DNA of 64,000 nucleotides from an uncultured Monoglobus sp. (GCA_947585115.1 CANPWW010000001.1:18544-82543), one strand, 5' to 3'; shown: positions 15,628 to 25,819, numbered from the stretch's first letter. Notes: a model not told the origin generated them from the sequence alone. Numbers and translations are program-made.

Positions 15628-16737
15628 ATGGCGAAAATTCTGCATATTGCCGATTTGCATCTTGACGCGCCCCACACCGCGCGTTTGAGCGTGGAACGGG
15701 CTGCGCTGCGCAGGAGCGAGCAGCTGGAGACTTTTTCGAGAATTATGGACACCGCCGCCGAAAACGCGGACGTTGTGCTGATTTCCGGGGATCTGTTCGA
15801 CGGCGAAAACGCGCGCCGCGAGACCTTGAGCGTCGTGCGCCGCAGGTTTGAGGCGCTGGGCGATATTCCCGTTTTTATCAGTCCGGGCAATCATGACCCG
15901 TATCCGGTGTATCAAAGGCTTGGCCTGAGCGAAAACGTTGTCGTTTTTCCGCCCGAGGGCGGCGCCTGCGATATCGAAAGGCTCGGGATCAGGGTGTGCG
16001 GCGCGGGTTTTGCATCAAGATACGAAAAGCCTGCCGCGGCTCCGCTTGAGTTTGAAAAGAGCGAGGCTCTCGCGAATATCCTGCTGATCCACGGCGATAT
16101 AAGCGGAGCGCCCGGCTCGGAGCGGTACAATCCGCTGAGCGGCGGCGACTTTGACGGTTTTGACTATGCGGCGCTGGGCCATATACACAGCCACGGCGGA
16201 ATATGCGGGACCGAGAGCGGCGCCAAATGGGCGTATCCGGGAATACCCGAGCCCGGCGGATTCGATGAGGGCTTTGGCGGCGGCTACATAATCGGCGATA
16301 TAGAGCGCGGCAGGGTCGAGCTTAAACACGTGAGGTCGGCCAAGCGCGGATATGTTGATATTGAGCTGGATTTTCCGAAAGGCGTTTCGGACAACGAGGC
16401 AGTGATAGAAAAGGCGTCCCGGAAAATCGCGGAGTTCGGCGAGGGCAATATCGTCAGAATAAGCTTGATCGGCAGAACAGAAAAGGGGTTCAGCCCCGAC
16501 GCGGCCCTTATAGCGGAGCGTTTAAAGCCGATCTGCTTTCACGCCGAAGTGATCGACCGAACGCGAAGGCATCTCGATCTGAGCGCGGACGACGGCGACC
16601 GAAGCCTGCGCGCGGTATACATAAGGCACATGAGAAAGATAGCCGAAAATTATTCCGAGGGCAGCCGCGAGCGGAGATTAGCCGACAGGGCGCTGCGCTT
16701 GGGTCTCGAGGCGATGGAAGGCGGCCCGATGATATGA
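15628..16737 (+). CDS. Metallophosphoesterase, SbcD/YhaO-type DNA repair nuclease
   Basis: Calcineurin-like phosphoesterase. Metal-binding motifs are HIADLHLDAP (residues 5-14), SGDLFD, GNHDP and GHIHSHGG, as in the Mre11/SbcD nuclease family. The ATG at 15628 is chosen because GGAGG lies 10 nt upstream; the frame open from 15568 lacks a site. Length (369) suits YhaO. It overlaps the next gene by 4 bp (ATGA), and that gene encodes an SbcC/Rad50-like ATPase, so the two probably form a DNA-end processing complex. Confidence 0.92.
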   Translation: MAKILHIADLHLDAPHTARLSVERAALRRSEQLETFSRIMDTAAENADVVLISGDLFDGENARRETLSVVRRRFEALGDIPVFISPGNHDPYPVYQRLGLSENVVVFPPEGGACDIERLGIRVCGAGFASRYEKPAAAPLEFEKSEALANILLIHGDISGAPGSERYNPLSGGDFDGFDYAALGHIHSHGGICGTESGAKWAYPGIPEPGGFDEGFGGGYIIGDIERGRVELKHVRSAKRGYVDIELDFPKGVSDNEAVIEKASRKIAEFGEGNIVRISLIGRTEKGFSPDAALIAERLKPICFHAEVIDRTRRHLDLSADDGDRSLRAVYIRHMRKIAENYSEGSRERRLADRALRLGLEAMEGGPMI

Positions 16738-18794
16738 CGAGAATAGAAAGGCTGGAGCTTATCGCCTTCGGCAGATTCAAAAACAAGACAATAGAGCTAA
16801 GCGGCGGGCTTAACTTCATCTGCGGCCTCAACGAGGCCGGGAAGTCCACGGTTCAGCTTTTTATAAAATCAATGCTGTACGGCGCGGGCGGCGGCCGAGG
16901 CAGGGGCGCGAAGCTCCGCGACCGCATGATCCCGTGGGGCGAGAGCCGCGCGTCGGGCAGGATGATAATCGAAAAGGACGGAGTGCCCGTTGAAATTTAT
17001 CGTGAGTTCGGAGCAAAACCATCCGAGGATGTGACAAAGGTCACCGCGGCGGCAGACGGCTCCGATTGGTTCGGCGCGCCTGTGAGCGGCACCGAGGTCG
17101 GCGAGCGGCTGCTCGGCCTGAGCGAGGACATGTTTTCAAGAACGGTGTTCATAGCGCAGGACAGCGCGGCGCTCAGCGGCGGCAGCGATGAGATCGAGGC
17201 TCGGCTGACAAACCTGCTGGCGGGCGGCTCCGAGACGGTGTCGGCCGCGGCGGCGGAGGCGAGGCTCAAAAAACGGATCGCGTCGCTCAAGGCAAAGGAC
17301 AGACGTGCGGCGCCCGGCGAGATCGACAAATTGGAAGCGGAGCGGCGGAGCCTTGCAGAAAAGCTCCGCGATCAGGAAAAGACGCGGAGCGAGGCCGCGA
17401 GGATCCGTTCGGAGATAGCTGCACTCGAGGCGGAAGCCGACATGGCGGAAAAAGAAAAAACGCGGCTCCGCGCGCTGGAGCTTTCCGAGGCAGCAAAGGA
17501 AAAGGCCGAGCGGCTGAAACGGCTCGACGCCTGTCTCGCCGAGGAGATACAGCTCGGCAACAGCCGAAGATTTCAGCTGTTCAAACATAAAATTAAAGAC
17601 GACACTTCGGACAAAATACATGATCTTTCCGACAGTATCGACGAGATCGAGTCGGGCGCGTACCGCTTGGGAGACGAGCGTGATTCCTACGCCCGTATGG
17701 CGGAAGAGTCGGCAAAGCGCGCAAAACTGTTTTTGATTATTGGCATTGTTTTGGCGGCGGTCGGGCTCTGCTGCGCGGTTTTGGGAATAATATTCAAGAC
17801 CTATGATTTGCTTTCGGGAGCGGCGCTTATAATTATCTCGCCGATCGGATATCTGATCACGCGCCGCAAATACGCGGGAATACTAAAGCTGCTCGGTGAG
17901 ACCGATCGAAAGATCGGCGATACGCGTAGGCGCGTGTCGGAGCTTGAGAAGGAGCTTTCGAAAGCCTTGAATAGGCTTGAGTGCGATACTGTGCGCGACT
18001 TTGATAAAAAATACGCCGACTACCGCGCGGCCGAGGCGAAGATCGAAACGGTCCGCGGCATATACGATAATATTCTGGGCGGCGGAGATTACGCGCAGAT
18101 CAAGGCCGAGGCCGATGAAGCCCGCAAATATATAATAGAAGAAACTCCGCCCCCAAATATGGATCCGAGACGGGCGGCGATCGAGGCGGAGCGGCGGCGC
18201 GACACGGCGGTCAAAAAGATCACCGAGCTCAGAATTGCCGAGGGGCGTTTGCCCGAAACCGTTCCGATCAGCGATATAGAAAACAACATAAATTCGATAG
18301 ACGAAAAGCTCGAAGAAAAACGCGATGAGCTTGAGGCTCTCGGCATGGCGCTCGAGGGAGTGAGAGACGCCGAGCGGCATATTCGTTCCGACTACGCGCC
18401 GCTGCTCAACGAGCGGGCGGGCGAGATACTGGCGGCGATGACCGACGGGCGCCGCGGAGATATCATGGTCGCGGCGGATTTTTCCGTAAAGCTCAGAGAC
18501 GATAGCGCGCCCGACGCGAAACGGGCGGAGCTGTTCAGCGCGGGAACATACACCCAGGTTTATCTGGCGGTCAGACTGGCGGTCGCGGAGCTTGTTCAAA
18601 ACGCGGAGGACACGATCGTGTTTCTTGACGACATTCTGACGGGGTTCGATGACGAACGCGCCTACAATGCGGCGCTTATGCTGAAAAAGCGCTGCACGGA
18701 CAAAAGGCAGGCCGTGCTGTTCAGCTGCCATGGCAGAGAAAGACAAAACGCCGAAAAAATCGGCGGCATAAATATAATTGAAATAGACGATTAA
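16734..18794 (+). CDS. SMC/Rad50-like AAA ATPase (YhaN-type)
   Basis: Partner ATPase of the preceding nuclease. Walker A is GLNEAGKST (residues 31-39). A long charged coiled coil covers about 180-310 and 385-570. The C-terminal half has the ABC signature region (FSAGTYTQVYLAVRLAVAEL) and Walker B-like IVFLDDIL. Two hydrophobic helices lie near residues 332-380 in the middle of the coiled coil, so the hinge region is probably membrane-attached, as in YhaN rather than SbcC. The 4-bp overlap with the nuclease gene implies coupled translation. Confidence 0.92.
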   Translation: MTRIERLELIAFGRFKNKTIELSGGLNFICGLNEAGKSTVQLFIKSMLYGAGGGRGRGAKLRDRMIPWGESRASGRMIIEKDGVPVEIYREFGAKPSEDVTKVTAAADGSDWFGAPVSGTEVGERLLGLSEDMFSRTVFIAQDSAALSGGSDEIEARLTNLLAGGSETVSAAAAEARLKKRIASLKAKDRRAAPGEIDKLEAERRSLAEKLRDQEKTRSEAARIRSEIAALEAEADMAEKEKTRLRALELSEAAKEKAERLKRLDACLAEEIQLGNSRRFQLFKHKIKDDTSDKIHDLSDSIDEIESGAYRLGDERDSYARMAEESAKRAKLFLIIGIVLAAVGLCCAVLGIIFKTYDLLSGAALIIISPIGYLITRRKYAGILKLLGETDRKIGDTRRRVSELEKELSKALNRLECDTVRDFDKKYADYRAAEAKIETVRGIYDNILGGGDYAQIKAEADEARKYIIEETPPPNMDPRRAAIEAERRRDTAVKKITELRIAEGRLPETVPISDIENNINSIDEKLEEKRDELEALGMALEGVRDAERHIRSDYAPLLNERAGEILAAMTDGRRGDIMVAADFSVKLRDDSAPDAKRAELFSAGTYTQVYLAVRLAVAELVQNAEDTIVFLDDILTGFDDERAYNAALMLKKRCTDKRQAVLFSCHGRERQNAEKIGGINIIEIDD

Positions 18795-18811
18795 AAAACG
18801 GAGGTAGAAAG

Positions 18812-19165
18812 ATGAGCGGAAAATTTGACAGTTCAAAAGGCAGCGTAAGGATTGCCAACAGTGTTATCGCCAAGATCGCCGGATACGCGGCCACGAGCTG
18901 CTACGGCGTTGTCGGAATGGCGGTAAGGAGCAGCAAGGACGGCATTGCCCGTATGCTCAAGCGCGAGCAGATGGACAAAGGCGTCAAGGTCAAGGTGGCG
19001 GGCAGCGGCATCGACATCGCCCTTTACATTATCGCGGAGTACGGCACGAACATAGGCACCATAGGCGAGCTTATCAAAAACAACGTTAAGTACAACGTGG
19101 AGCAGATGACGGGCATAAACGTGAACGCGGTCAACGTAAACGTCGAGGGAATTCGCGTGAACTAG
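18812..19165 (+). CDS. Asp23/Gls24-family protein (YloU-like)
   Basis: A 117-residue Asp23 family member. IANSVIAKIAGYAATSCYGVVGM is the typical start and VNVNVEGIRVN the typical end. Family members sit at the membrane and are tied to cell-envelope stress or lipid metabolism. The neighbour is fakA, an order (yloU-yloV) conserved across Bacillota. GGAGG precedes the ATG. Confidence 0.95.
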   Translation: MSGKFDSSKGSVRIANSVIAKIAGYAATSCYGVVGMAVRSSKDGIARMLKREQMDKGVKVKVAGSGIDIALYIIAEYGTNIGTIGELIKNNVKYNVEQMTGINVNAVNVNVEGIRVN

Positions 19166-19193
19166 CAGCGCGGCGCGCAATGAGGAGAAAATT

Positions 19194-20858
19194 ATGGATA
19201 ATAACAGCGTATACAAAACAATCAGTAACGACGACCTGAGGCTTATGATCCTGTCCGCCTCGCACAGCATACTCAATCGCGCGGGCGAGGTGAACGACAT
19301 GAACGTTTTTCCTGTGCCGGACGGAGACACGGGCACAAACATGAGCCTCACGTTCAGCGCGGCGGCCGAGAGCGTGATAGGACTTGACGACGGCGCGGGC
19401 GCGGGCGAAATGCTCGACACATTGGCAAAGGCGGCTCTGCGCAACGCGAGAGGAAATTCGGGCGTTATTCTGTCTCAGATACTGCGCGGAATCAAGCAGG
19501 GTCTGGGCGGTTCCGATGAGCTTGACGTGGCGGCGGTAAAGCGTATGGCTTGCTCCGCCAGAGACACCGCTTACCGCGCGGTCATGAAGCCTACCGAGGG
19601 AACGATCCTGACGGTTATCCGCGAGATCGCCGAGTTTGCCGAGCAGAGGTTCCCCGAGTTTGAGGATGTGCGGGAATTTCTCAAAGCGCTGCTCGGCGCG
19701 GGCGAGGAAAGCTTAAAGCGCACCCCCGAGATACTGCCCGTGCTCAAACAGGCGGGTGTGGTCGACGCGGGCGGCTGCGGAGTCACGGTCCTGCTCGGCG
19801 GCGCGGTGACTGCGCTTGAGACCGGAGCGGCGGTGCCTCTTGAGGACGAGGTAAAGGAAGGCGCCTCAAAAGCGGCCGATAAAGAGGATATCGACACGGC
19901 GAATATAAAATACAGCTATTGCACAGAGTTTTTGATAAACAAGAGCGCCTCAAGGAGCGTGACGCAGTTCAAGGCGTCGATAAAGCCCAAGGGCGACTGT
20001 ATGCTTGTGATCGACGACGAGGAGATCGTGAAGGTGCATATCCACACGAACCACCCCGGCTTTGTGATCGAGCAGGCGCTGAAACTGGGCGAGCTGACGA
20101 ATCTTAAAATTGACAACATGAAGTATCAGCACAACGAGATCATCGGAAACACGATCAAGCCCGAAAGCGGCGCGGACGAGGAGGAAGAAGCCGAGCCGCC
20201 CAAGAAGTACGGCTTTGCGGCGGTTTGCAGCGGCAGCGGAATGGACGAGCTGTTCCGCAGCTTAAACTGCGACGTGATAGTCAAGGGCGGCCAGACCATG
20301 AACCCCAGCACCCAAGAGCTGCTTGACGCCGCCGAGACCGTGAACGCGGAGAATATATTTATCCTGCCGAACAACAAAAACATAATCATGGCGGCGGAGC
20401 AGGTGAACGGACTCACGGAAAAAAACGTGATAGTCATACCCACGCGCAGCATGCCCCAGGGCATAACGGCTCTCGCGTCGTTTGACGAGGACGCATCCCC
20501 CGAGGACAACGAGGTCATAATGACCGAGACATCCGAGACCGTGAAGTGCGGCCAGATTACATACGCCGCCCGGGATTCCGAGGCGGACGGCTTTGACATA
20601 ACCGAGGGCGACATTATGGGAGTTATAGAGGGCAAGGTCAAAGTCTGCGGCCAAGACGTTGAGAAGGTTTTCTTCGACACGGCCAAAGAACTGGTTGACG
20701 ACGAGTGCGGCGTTATCTCGGTCTACTACGGCATTGACGCCGACAAGGACGAGGCCAAGCGTTTGACGGCCGCTCTTGAAAAAGAGTACCCCGACCTCGA
20801 CGTGAGCCTGAACTACGGCGGCCAGAGCGTGTATTTCTATATAATATCCGCCGAGTAA
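19194..20858 (+). CDS. fakA: Fatty acid kinase catalytic subunit FakA (DAK2 domain, YloV)
   Basis: ATP-dependent kinase that phosphorylates fatty acids bound to FakB; acyl-phosphate then enters phospholipid synthesis through PlsX/PlsY. The DAK2 nucleotide-binding domain is N-terminal (residues about 10-205, with NVFPVPDGDTGTNM and GNSGVILSQILRG). The FakA middle and C-terminal domains follow to residue 554. FakB is not in this window; plsX, the partner enzyme, is at 45309. Length is normal for the family. Confidence 0.94.
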   Translation: MDNNSVYKTISNDDLRLMILSASHSILNRAGEVNDMNVFPVPDGDTGTNMSLTFSAAAESVIGLDDGAGAGEMLDTLAKAALRNARGNSGVILSQILRGIKQGLGGSDELDVAAVKRMACSARDTAYRAVMKPTEGTILTVIREIAEFAEQRFPEFEDVREFLKALLGAGEESLKRTPEILPVLKQAGVVDAGGCGVTVLLGGAVTALETGAAVPLEDEVKEGASKAADKEDIDTANIKYSYCTEFLINKSASRSVTQFKASIKPKGDCMLVIDDEEIVKVHIHTNHPGFVIEQALKLGELTNLKIDNMKYQHNEIIGNTIKPESGADEEEEAEPPKKYGFAAVCSGSGMDELFRSLNCDVIVKGGQTMNPSTQELLDAAETVNAENIFILPNNKNIIMAAEQVNGLTEKNVIVIPTRSMPQGITALASFDEDASPEDNEVIMTETSETVKCGQITYAARDSEADGFDITEGDIMGVIEGKVKVCGQDVEKVFFDTAKELVDDECGVISVYYGIDADKDEAKRLTAALEKEYPDLDVSLNYGGQSVYFYIISAE

Positions 20859-20889
20859 TTCCGAAAAACGCATAGGTGGGCAAAGCAAT

Positions 20890-22947
20890 ATGAAACTGAG
20901 CGACAATATACAGTATTTAAAAGGAATAGGTGAAAAAAGAGCCGGGTTGTTTCACAAACTCGGCATTTTCACGGTGGGGGACCTGCTCTATCATCTGCCA
21001 CGCGGTTTTGAGGACAGGACAAGCACCAGAAATATCTGCGATCTGATCGACGGCGAGACGGTTTGCGTCCGCGGCGTGCTGGCGTCGGGCGTGCGCAAAT
21101 TCAGGGCGCGGCGCGGCGGCTGGGTCGTGCAGACCACGCTGTCGGACGGCACGGGCGTTATGCGCCTCACATGGTTCAACGCCTCGTATATCGACAAAAG
21201 TCTTTCCGATCCGGAGGCCGAGTATATGTTCTACGGCAAGGTCATCCACCGCACAATGGCGGCCGAGATGGTGAATCCGGTTATAGAAAAGCTGGAGAGC
21301 GAGGAGTCAAAGAAAATGGGCGTTATCCTGCCCATATATCCGGCGACGGCGGGGCTCAACCAGCGCGGCATCAGAGAAGCGGTCGGCCGCGCCCTTGAGG
21401 GACTGAGCGAGAAGATCCCCGAAATACTGCCCGACAGCGTTAGAGCGCGCAACAACCTGATGGGAATAGACGAGGCTATAAGGCTGGTTCACGCTCCAGA
21501 GGATTATGACCGCTTTTATGAGGCGAGGCGCAGGCTGGTATTTGAGGAGTTTTTAAAGCTCCAGCTCGGTGTGTCGACCGTGAAGAGTATAAAAAAATCC
21601 CGCAGAGCGGTGGTTATTTCGGACGTCAAGTGCATAGCGGAGTTTGCGCGCAGCCTCAGCTTTGATCTGACAAACGCACAGAAAAAGGTGATAAACGAGA
21701 TCGCCGCCGACCTGAAGAGCGGCGTGCCCATGAACCGTCTTGTGCAGGGCGATGTTGGCTCGGGAAAAACCGCAGTCGCTGCCGCCGCCATGTTCGCCGT
21801 GGCGCGGTCGGGCTGCCAGTCGGTAATGATGGCGCCCACCGAAATTTTGGCGGAGCAGCATTATAACAGTCTAAAAAACTTTTTCGAGCCTTGGGGAATA
21901 AAGGTCGCGTATCTCATCGGCGGCCAGTCGGCAAAGGAGCGCGCGGAGAATACCGCGCTTATAGAAAGCGGCGAGGCGGCGGTCGTTGTGGGCACCCACG
22001 CGGTCATCACCGACAAGGTGAATTTCAGCAATCTGGCGCTGTCGATAACCGACGAGCAGCACCGCTTCGGAGTGAGCCAGCGCAGCAAACTGAGCGCCAA
22101 GGGCCTAAACGTCCACACTCTGGTTATGACGGCGACGCCGATACCGAGGACGCTGTCGCTGGTGATATACGGCGATCTTGACATTTCGATCATAGACGAG
22201 CTGCCTCCGGGCAGAAAGCCGGTCAAAACTCTGGCGCTGACCGAGGCGCAGCGGCTGCGGCTCTACGATTTCGTGCTGCGTGAGCTGAACCGCGGCAGGC
22301 AGGCGTATTTTGTCTGCGCGCTGGTTGACGAGTCTGACGCGGTCGAGGCAAAGGCCGCCGCGGAATATGTGAAAAAGCTGAGCCAAGGCGTGCTGTTCGG
22401 CAGATCGGTCGGACTGCTGCACGGCAGAATGAAAACCTTTGAGAAGGACGATGTCATGCGCCGTTTTGCCGCGGGCGAGATCGAGGCGCTTGTGGCCACC
22501 ACGGTGGTCGAGGTCGGAGTTGACGTGCCCAACGCCACGATAATGGTTATCGAGAACGCCGAGCGTTTCGGCCTGTCGCAGCTCCATCAGCTGCGCGGCA
22601 GAGTCGGCAGAGGCGCCGACCAGGCCTACTGCGTTATGTTCGGCAATACCAAGAGCGGCGTTGCGAAGGAGCGCATGCAGGTCATGTGCGAGACCAACGA
22701 CGGATTCAAGATATCCGAGAAGGATCTTGAGATCAGGGGTCCGGGCGAGTTTTTCGGCACGCGGCAGCACGGCCTGCCCGAGATGAAGATCGGAAATTTT
22801 TTCACCGATATGGAAATTTTGAAGCAGACCCAGACCGAGGCGGAGATAATACTCAAGTCCGATCCGTTCCTGAAAGCCCCCGAGCACAGGCTGCTCTCAA
22901 AAAGCATAACCGACACATTCGCCAAAGCCGGCGATATATTAAATTAA
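20890..22947 (+). CDS. recG: ATP-dependent DNA helicase RecG
   Basis: Branch-migrating helicase for stalled forks and recombination intermediates. It has an N-terminal wedge/OB domain (about 1-230) and Walker A GDVGSGKT (287-294). The DEQH box is in TDEQHRFGVSQRSKL, motif III is TATPIPRTLSL, and the helicase C domain contains LHGRMK and RGRVGRG. Length (685) is standard. It follows fakA by 31 bp, the common yloU-yloV-recG neighbourhood. Confidence 0.97.
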   Translation: MKLSDNIQYLKGIGEKRAGLFHKLGIFTVGDLLYHLPRGFEDRTSTRNICDLIDGETVCVRGVLASGVRKFRARRGGWVVQTTLSDGTGVMRLTWFNASYIDKSLSDPEAEYMFYGKVIHRTMAAEMVNPVIEKLESEESKKMGVILPIYPATAGLNQRGIREAVGRALEGLSEKIPEILPDSVRARNNLMGIDEAIRLVHAPEDYDRFYEARRRLVFEEFLKLQLGVSTVKSIKKSRRAVVISDVKCIAEFARSLSFDLTNAQKKVINEIAADLKSGVPMNRLVQGDVGSGKTAVAAAAMFAVARSGCQSVMMAPTEILAEQHYNSLKNFFEPWGIKVAYLIGGQSAKERAENTALIESGEAAVVVGTHAVITDKVNFSNLALSITDEQHRFGVSQRSKLSAKGLNVHTLVMTATPIPRTLSLVIYGDLDISIIDELPPGRKPVKTLALTEAQRLRLYDFVLRELNRGRQAYFVCALVDESDAVEAKAAAEYVKKLSQGVLFGRSVGLLHGRMKTFEKDDVMRRFAAGEIEALVATTVVEVGVDVPNATIMVIENAERFGLSQLHQLRGRVGRGADQAYCVMFGNTKSGVAKERMQVMCETNDGFKISEKDLEIRGPGEFFGTRQHGLPEMKIGNFFTDMEILKQTQTEAEIILKSDPFLKAPEHRLLSKSITDTFAKAGDILN

Positions 22948-22966
22948 AAGATTTAGAGGAGGAAAG

Positions 22967-23620
22967 ATGAGCAAAGCTGAGACTATAAAGCGCTATGCGC
23001 TTTTGATTTTGGGACTGTTTCTGGCGGCTTTCGGAGTGGCGCTTACGCGTCACGGTGAACTGGGCGTGTCGCCGATCTCGTCGGTGGCGAACGTTCTGAG
23101 CTACAAATTCACGTTTTTCACGATGGGCACATGGCTGATAATATGGAACTGCGTCCTGATCGTCGGCCAGATAGTTATTTTAAGGCGGAATTTTAAACCG
23201 ATCGAATTTTTGCAGGTGCCAATCTCGTTCCTGTTCGGATGGTTCACCGATTTCGGGCTGTGGTGCGCTTCGATTATTCCTAATGATTTTTATCCTGTTC
23301 GGCTGGCATTGGTCGTGTCGGGCGTCGTTGTGCTGGGGCTCGGCATCTCGCTGGCGTTTATCGCCGGGGTCGTCATGAACTCGGGCGAGGCGTTTGTCAA
23401 GGCGGTATCAAGTGTCACCGGGTTCGAGTTCGGCAACGTGAAGATCGGGTTTGACATATTCTGCGTGGTGAGCGCGGTCGTGCTGTCGCTGATATTTTTT
23501 AATTTCAGGATAGTCGGCGCCCGTGAGGGCACGGTCATATCCGCGCTGCTGACCGGTGTTATGGTGAAATTTTTCAACAAGCGGCTCAAAGACCCGCTCA
23601 GTAAAATGCTGACAAAATAA
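22967..23620 (+). CDS. YczE/YitT-like integral membrane protein
   Basis: About five membrane segments across 217 residues, with a start (LILGLFLAAFGVALTRHGELGVSPI) typical of the YczE/DUF6198 group. The function of the family is not established; YczE affects lipopeptide production in some bacilli. It begins 19 bp after recG behind GAGGAGG and is probably the last gene of that operon. It converges on the antiporter gene with only 20 bp between and no clear terminator. Confidence 0.88.
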   Translation: MSKAETIKRYALLILGLFLAAFGVALTRHGELGVSPISSVANVLSYKFTFFTMGTWLIIWNCVLIVGQIVILRRNFKPIEFLQVPISFLFGWFTDFGLWCASIIPNDFYPVRLALVVSGVVVLGLGISLAFIAGVVMNSGEAFVKAVSSVTGFEFGNVKIGFDIFCVVSAVVLSLIFFNFRIVGAREGTVISALLTGVMVKFFNKRLKDPLSKMLTK

Positions 23621-23640
23621 ATAAATGAAAAAATTCGGTT

Positions 23641-25233
23641 TTAGTCCGAGTGATTTATAACCAGCATATCGTTCTGGCGGATTATCGTGTCCCCGTTGGG
23701 GATCAGTATTTTTCCGTCGCGGTTTATCATGATTATCAGACGGTCGTCTGTGTTGGGCAGTTTGCGGATGGGCTTATCTATCCACTTGCTGCCCTCTCTT
23801 ATTGTCTTTTCCGAAAGGCGTATGCCCGAGATCTCTCCGGGCGACTTGGCGCTCAGCACCACATAGTCGCCTTTTTTGATCCTTGTTGAGCCGTTGGGCA
23901 CTATCTTTTCGTCGCCCCGCTGTATCAGCACCAGAATGGTGTCGGGCGGATTAACGATGTCCTGCACCCTGAGCCCTGTCCAAGGGTGCTCCTCGGTCAT
24001 TTTGAATCTTATAAACTGCACAGGCACCTCGTCGGAATAGTCGTTAAATGTTTTCATAACGTCCTCGTTTTCGTCGATCATGTTGAGCTTTTTGGCGAGC
24101 GGCGCCAGCAGGCCGCCCTGTATCAGTATCGAGAACAGAACCACGCAGAACACGATATGGAAAACGTCGTATGTGCTGTTGCTGAGCATGACCATGACCG
24201 CGAACACGATCGAGGCCGCGCCTCTCAGGCCCGACCATGACACCATCAGCATCTGGCTGAGCTTGCTCTTAAAGGGCGTCAGCAGCAAAAACACAGCGGC
24301 GGGTCTGGCGATAAACGTCATAAACAGAGCGATCGCGATCGAGACCGGAAGCACCTGCGGTATCTGCGACGGGTGCGACACCAGTCCCAGCAGAAAAAAT
24401 ATGCTCATTTGCATAATGCTTGTGATCCCGTCAAAGAACGGCACCAGACTGCGCTTGTTTTTGATGCCCGCGTTTCCCAGAACTATGCCCACGATATAGG
24501 CGGACAAAAATCCGTTGCCGTGGACGATCTCGGGCAGCGCGAACGAGAGTATAACTATCGCGAACATAAACACGTTGTCAAAGCCCGGAGCGCTGAACCG
24601 GGCGCGCTTGAGCACCCACGCCGAGGCTATGGCAATAATGATGCCCGCCATGCCGCCGTAGAACAGCTGGGCGAATATCGTGTATAAAACCGCGCCCGCG
24701 CCGCCGACTCCGGCTTTGACCGAGAGCAGTATCGCCGTCAGCATATAGGCGAACGGGTCGTTGCTGCCGCTCTCTATCTCAAGCATAGAGGCCGTATTGT
24801 ATTTCAGGTTCAGCCGCTTTGAGCGCAGCACCGAGAACACCGATGCCGCGTCGGTCGAGCTTATCACCGCGCCTATCAGCAGCGCGTCTATAAGCGGCAT
24901 GTGAAGGGCGAGCATACAGAACAGCCCCACCAGTCCGCAGGTCATAATAACGCCGACTGACGACAGCAGTATCGACTGCGCGGCTATGGGCTTTGCCGCC
25001 TCTGTATTGGTTCCGAAACCGCCGTAAAACATGATAAAAGCCAGGGCGGTGCTGCAGATCTCCTCGGCAAATTCATAGTTGTCGAAATGAATTTTTATCA
25101 GACCGTCGCCGCTGAACAGCATTCCCAGCAGTATAAAAGCCAAAAGGGCGGGAACGCCCAGCTTGCCCGACAGCCTGTGAAGAAAGATACTGGCAAACAT
25201 AACGATTGCCGCGAGCAAAAGATATGTGTACAT
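23641..25233 (-). CDS. Potassium/proton antiporter, CPA1 family with RCK_C domains
   Basis: Cation/proton exchanger. About 12-13 membrane helices cover residues 1-385, including the ALLIGAVISSTDAASVFSVL and LMVSWSGLRGAASIVFAVM segments that form the ion-binding core. Two C-terminal cytoplasmic TrkA-C (RCK_C) domains, near 415-475 and 490-530, are typical of NhaP2/CvrA-type K+/H+ antiporters and may bind nucleotide regulators. Its own promoter lies at 25279-25307. Confidence 0.92.
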   Translation of the reverse strand: MYTYLLLAAIVMFASIFLHRLSGKLGVPALLAFILLGMLFSGDGLIKIHFDNYEFAEEICSTALAFIMFYGGFGTNTEAAKPIAAQSILLSSVGVIMTCGLVGLFCMLALHMPLIDALLIGAVISSTDAASVFSVLRSKRLNLKYNTASMLEIESGSNDPFAYMLTAILLSVKAGVGGAGAVLYTIFAQLFYGGMAGIIIAIASAWVLKRARFSAPGFDNVFMFAIVILSFALPEIVHGNGFLSAYIVGIVLGNAGIKNKRSLVPFFDGITSIMQMSIFFLLGLVSHPSQIPQVLPVSIAIALFMTFIARPAAVFLLLTPFKSKLSQMLMVSWSGLRGAASIVFAVMVMLSNSTYDVFHIVFCVVLFSILIQGGLLAPLAKKLNMIDENEDVMKTFNDYSDEVPVQFIRFKMTEEHPWTGLRVQDIVNPPDTILVLIQRGDEKIVPNGSTRIKKGDYVVLSAKSPGEISGIRLSEKTIREGSKWIDKPIRKLPNTDDRLIIMINRDGKILIPNGDTIIRQNDMLVINHSD

Positions 25234-25278
25234 TATATACTCCGTTTCTGTTTATTCTTAATTATCTTAATTATATAT

Positions 25279-25307
25279 ATAATACCATATTTTTGCTTTT
25301 GGGTCAA
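25279..25307 (-). promoter_or_regulatory. Promoter of the antiporter gene
   Basis: On the minus strand TTGACC (25302-25307), 17 bp, TATTAT (25279-25284). Confidence 0.7.
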
Positions 25308-25344
25308 TCACTGATTTAGTCGAATTGAGATTAAAATAATTAAT

Positions 25345-25686
25345 TTACATAACATAATCCAGAGTGCACGGCAAAATCATTTCCCGAACCATCATAAGCA
25401 TTCGCGTGCTGCACTCCGAAAGCGTCGCGTATCTGCGGTGGATCTCTCCGCGGTCCACTATCCTGTTGTCCGCGTCGCGCATCACGGCTTTTATACCGTA
25501 CGGCGAGTAGTCGTCGTCGCTCACGGTGAGCGTGTATTCTACCGTCATTTTTTTGTTGTTGGGAGTTGTGAATTCATATATGTATCTGAGAAAGCCTTCC
25601 GCTATACAGTTTTTTGCCTTGCAGTTTTGCGGAAGGTTGATCTCGCGCGATATAACGTCGAATAACTCCCTACTGTCATAAAACAT
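25345..25686 (-). CDS. Unrecognised small protein, 113 residues
   Basis: I do not recognise a family. The protein is soluble, with mixed alpha/beta character. It has two cysteines near the N-terminus (NCKAKNC), a strand-rich middle and a final helix rich in Met. I prefer the ATG at 25686 because GGGAG lies 9 nt upstream; the ATG at 25695 touches that site. It has its own near-perfect promoter, so it is probably expressed on its own. It stands between the antiporter and the surface-protein locus, facing away from the latter. Confidence 0.6.
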   Translation of the reverse strand: MFYDSRELFDVISREINLPQNCKAKNCIAEGFLRYIYEFTTPNNKKMTVEYTLTVSDDDYSPYGIKAVMRDADNRIVDRGEIHRRYATLSECSTRMLMMVREMILPCTLDYVM

Positions 25687-25790
25687 TTTAACCATCTCCC
25701 TGTTGTATAGTTAAATATTGATTTTATTTTTAACAAAAATAAATATACAGCAAATACATACTAAACATATATGGGTTTACGCATAACTAA

Positions 25791-25819
25791 AATATAATAC
25801 CGTATAAAAATTTTGTCAA
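25791..25819 (-). promoter_or_regulatory. Consensus promoter of the small unknown gene
   Basis: On the minus strand TTGACA (25814-25819), 17 bp, TATATT (25791-25796). Predicted leader is about 100 nt. Confidence 0.75.
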
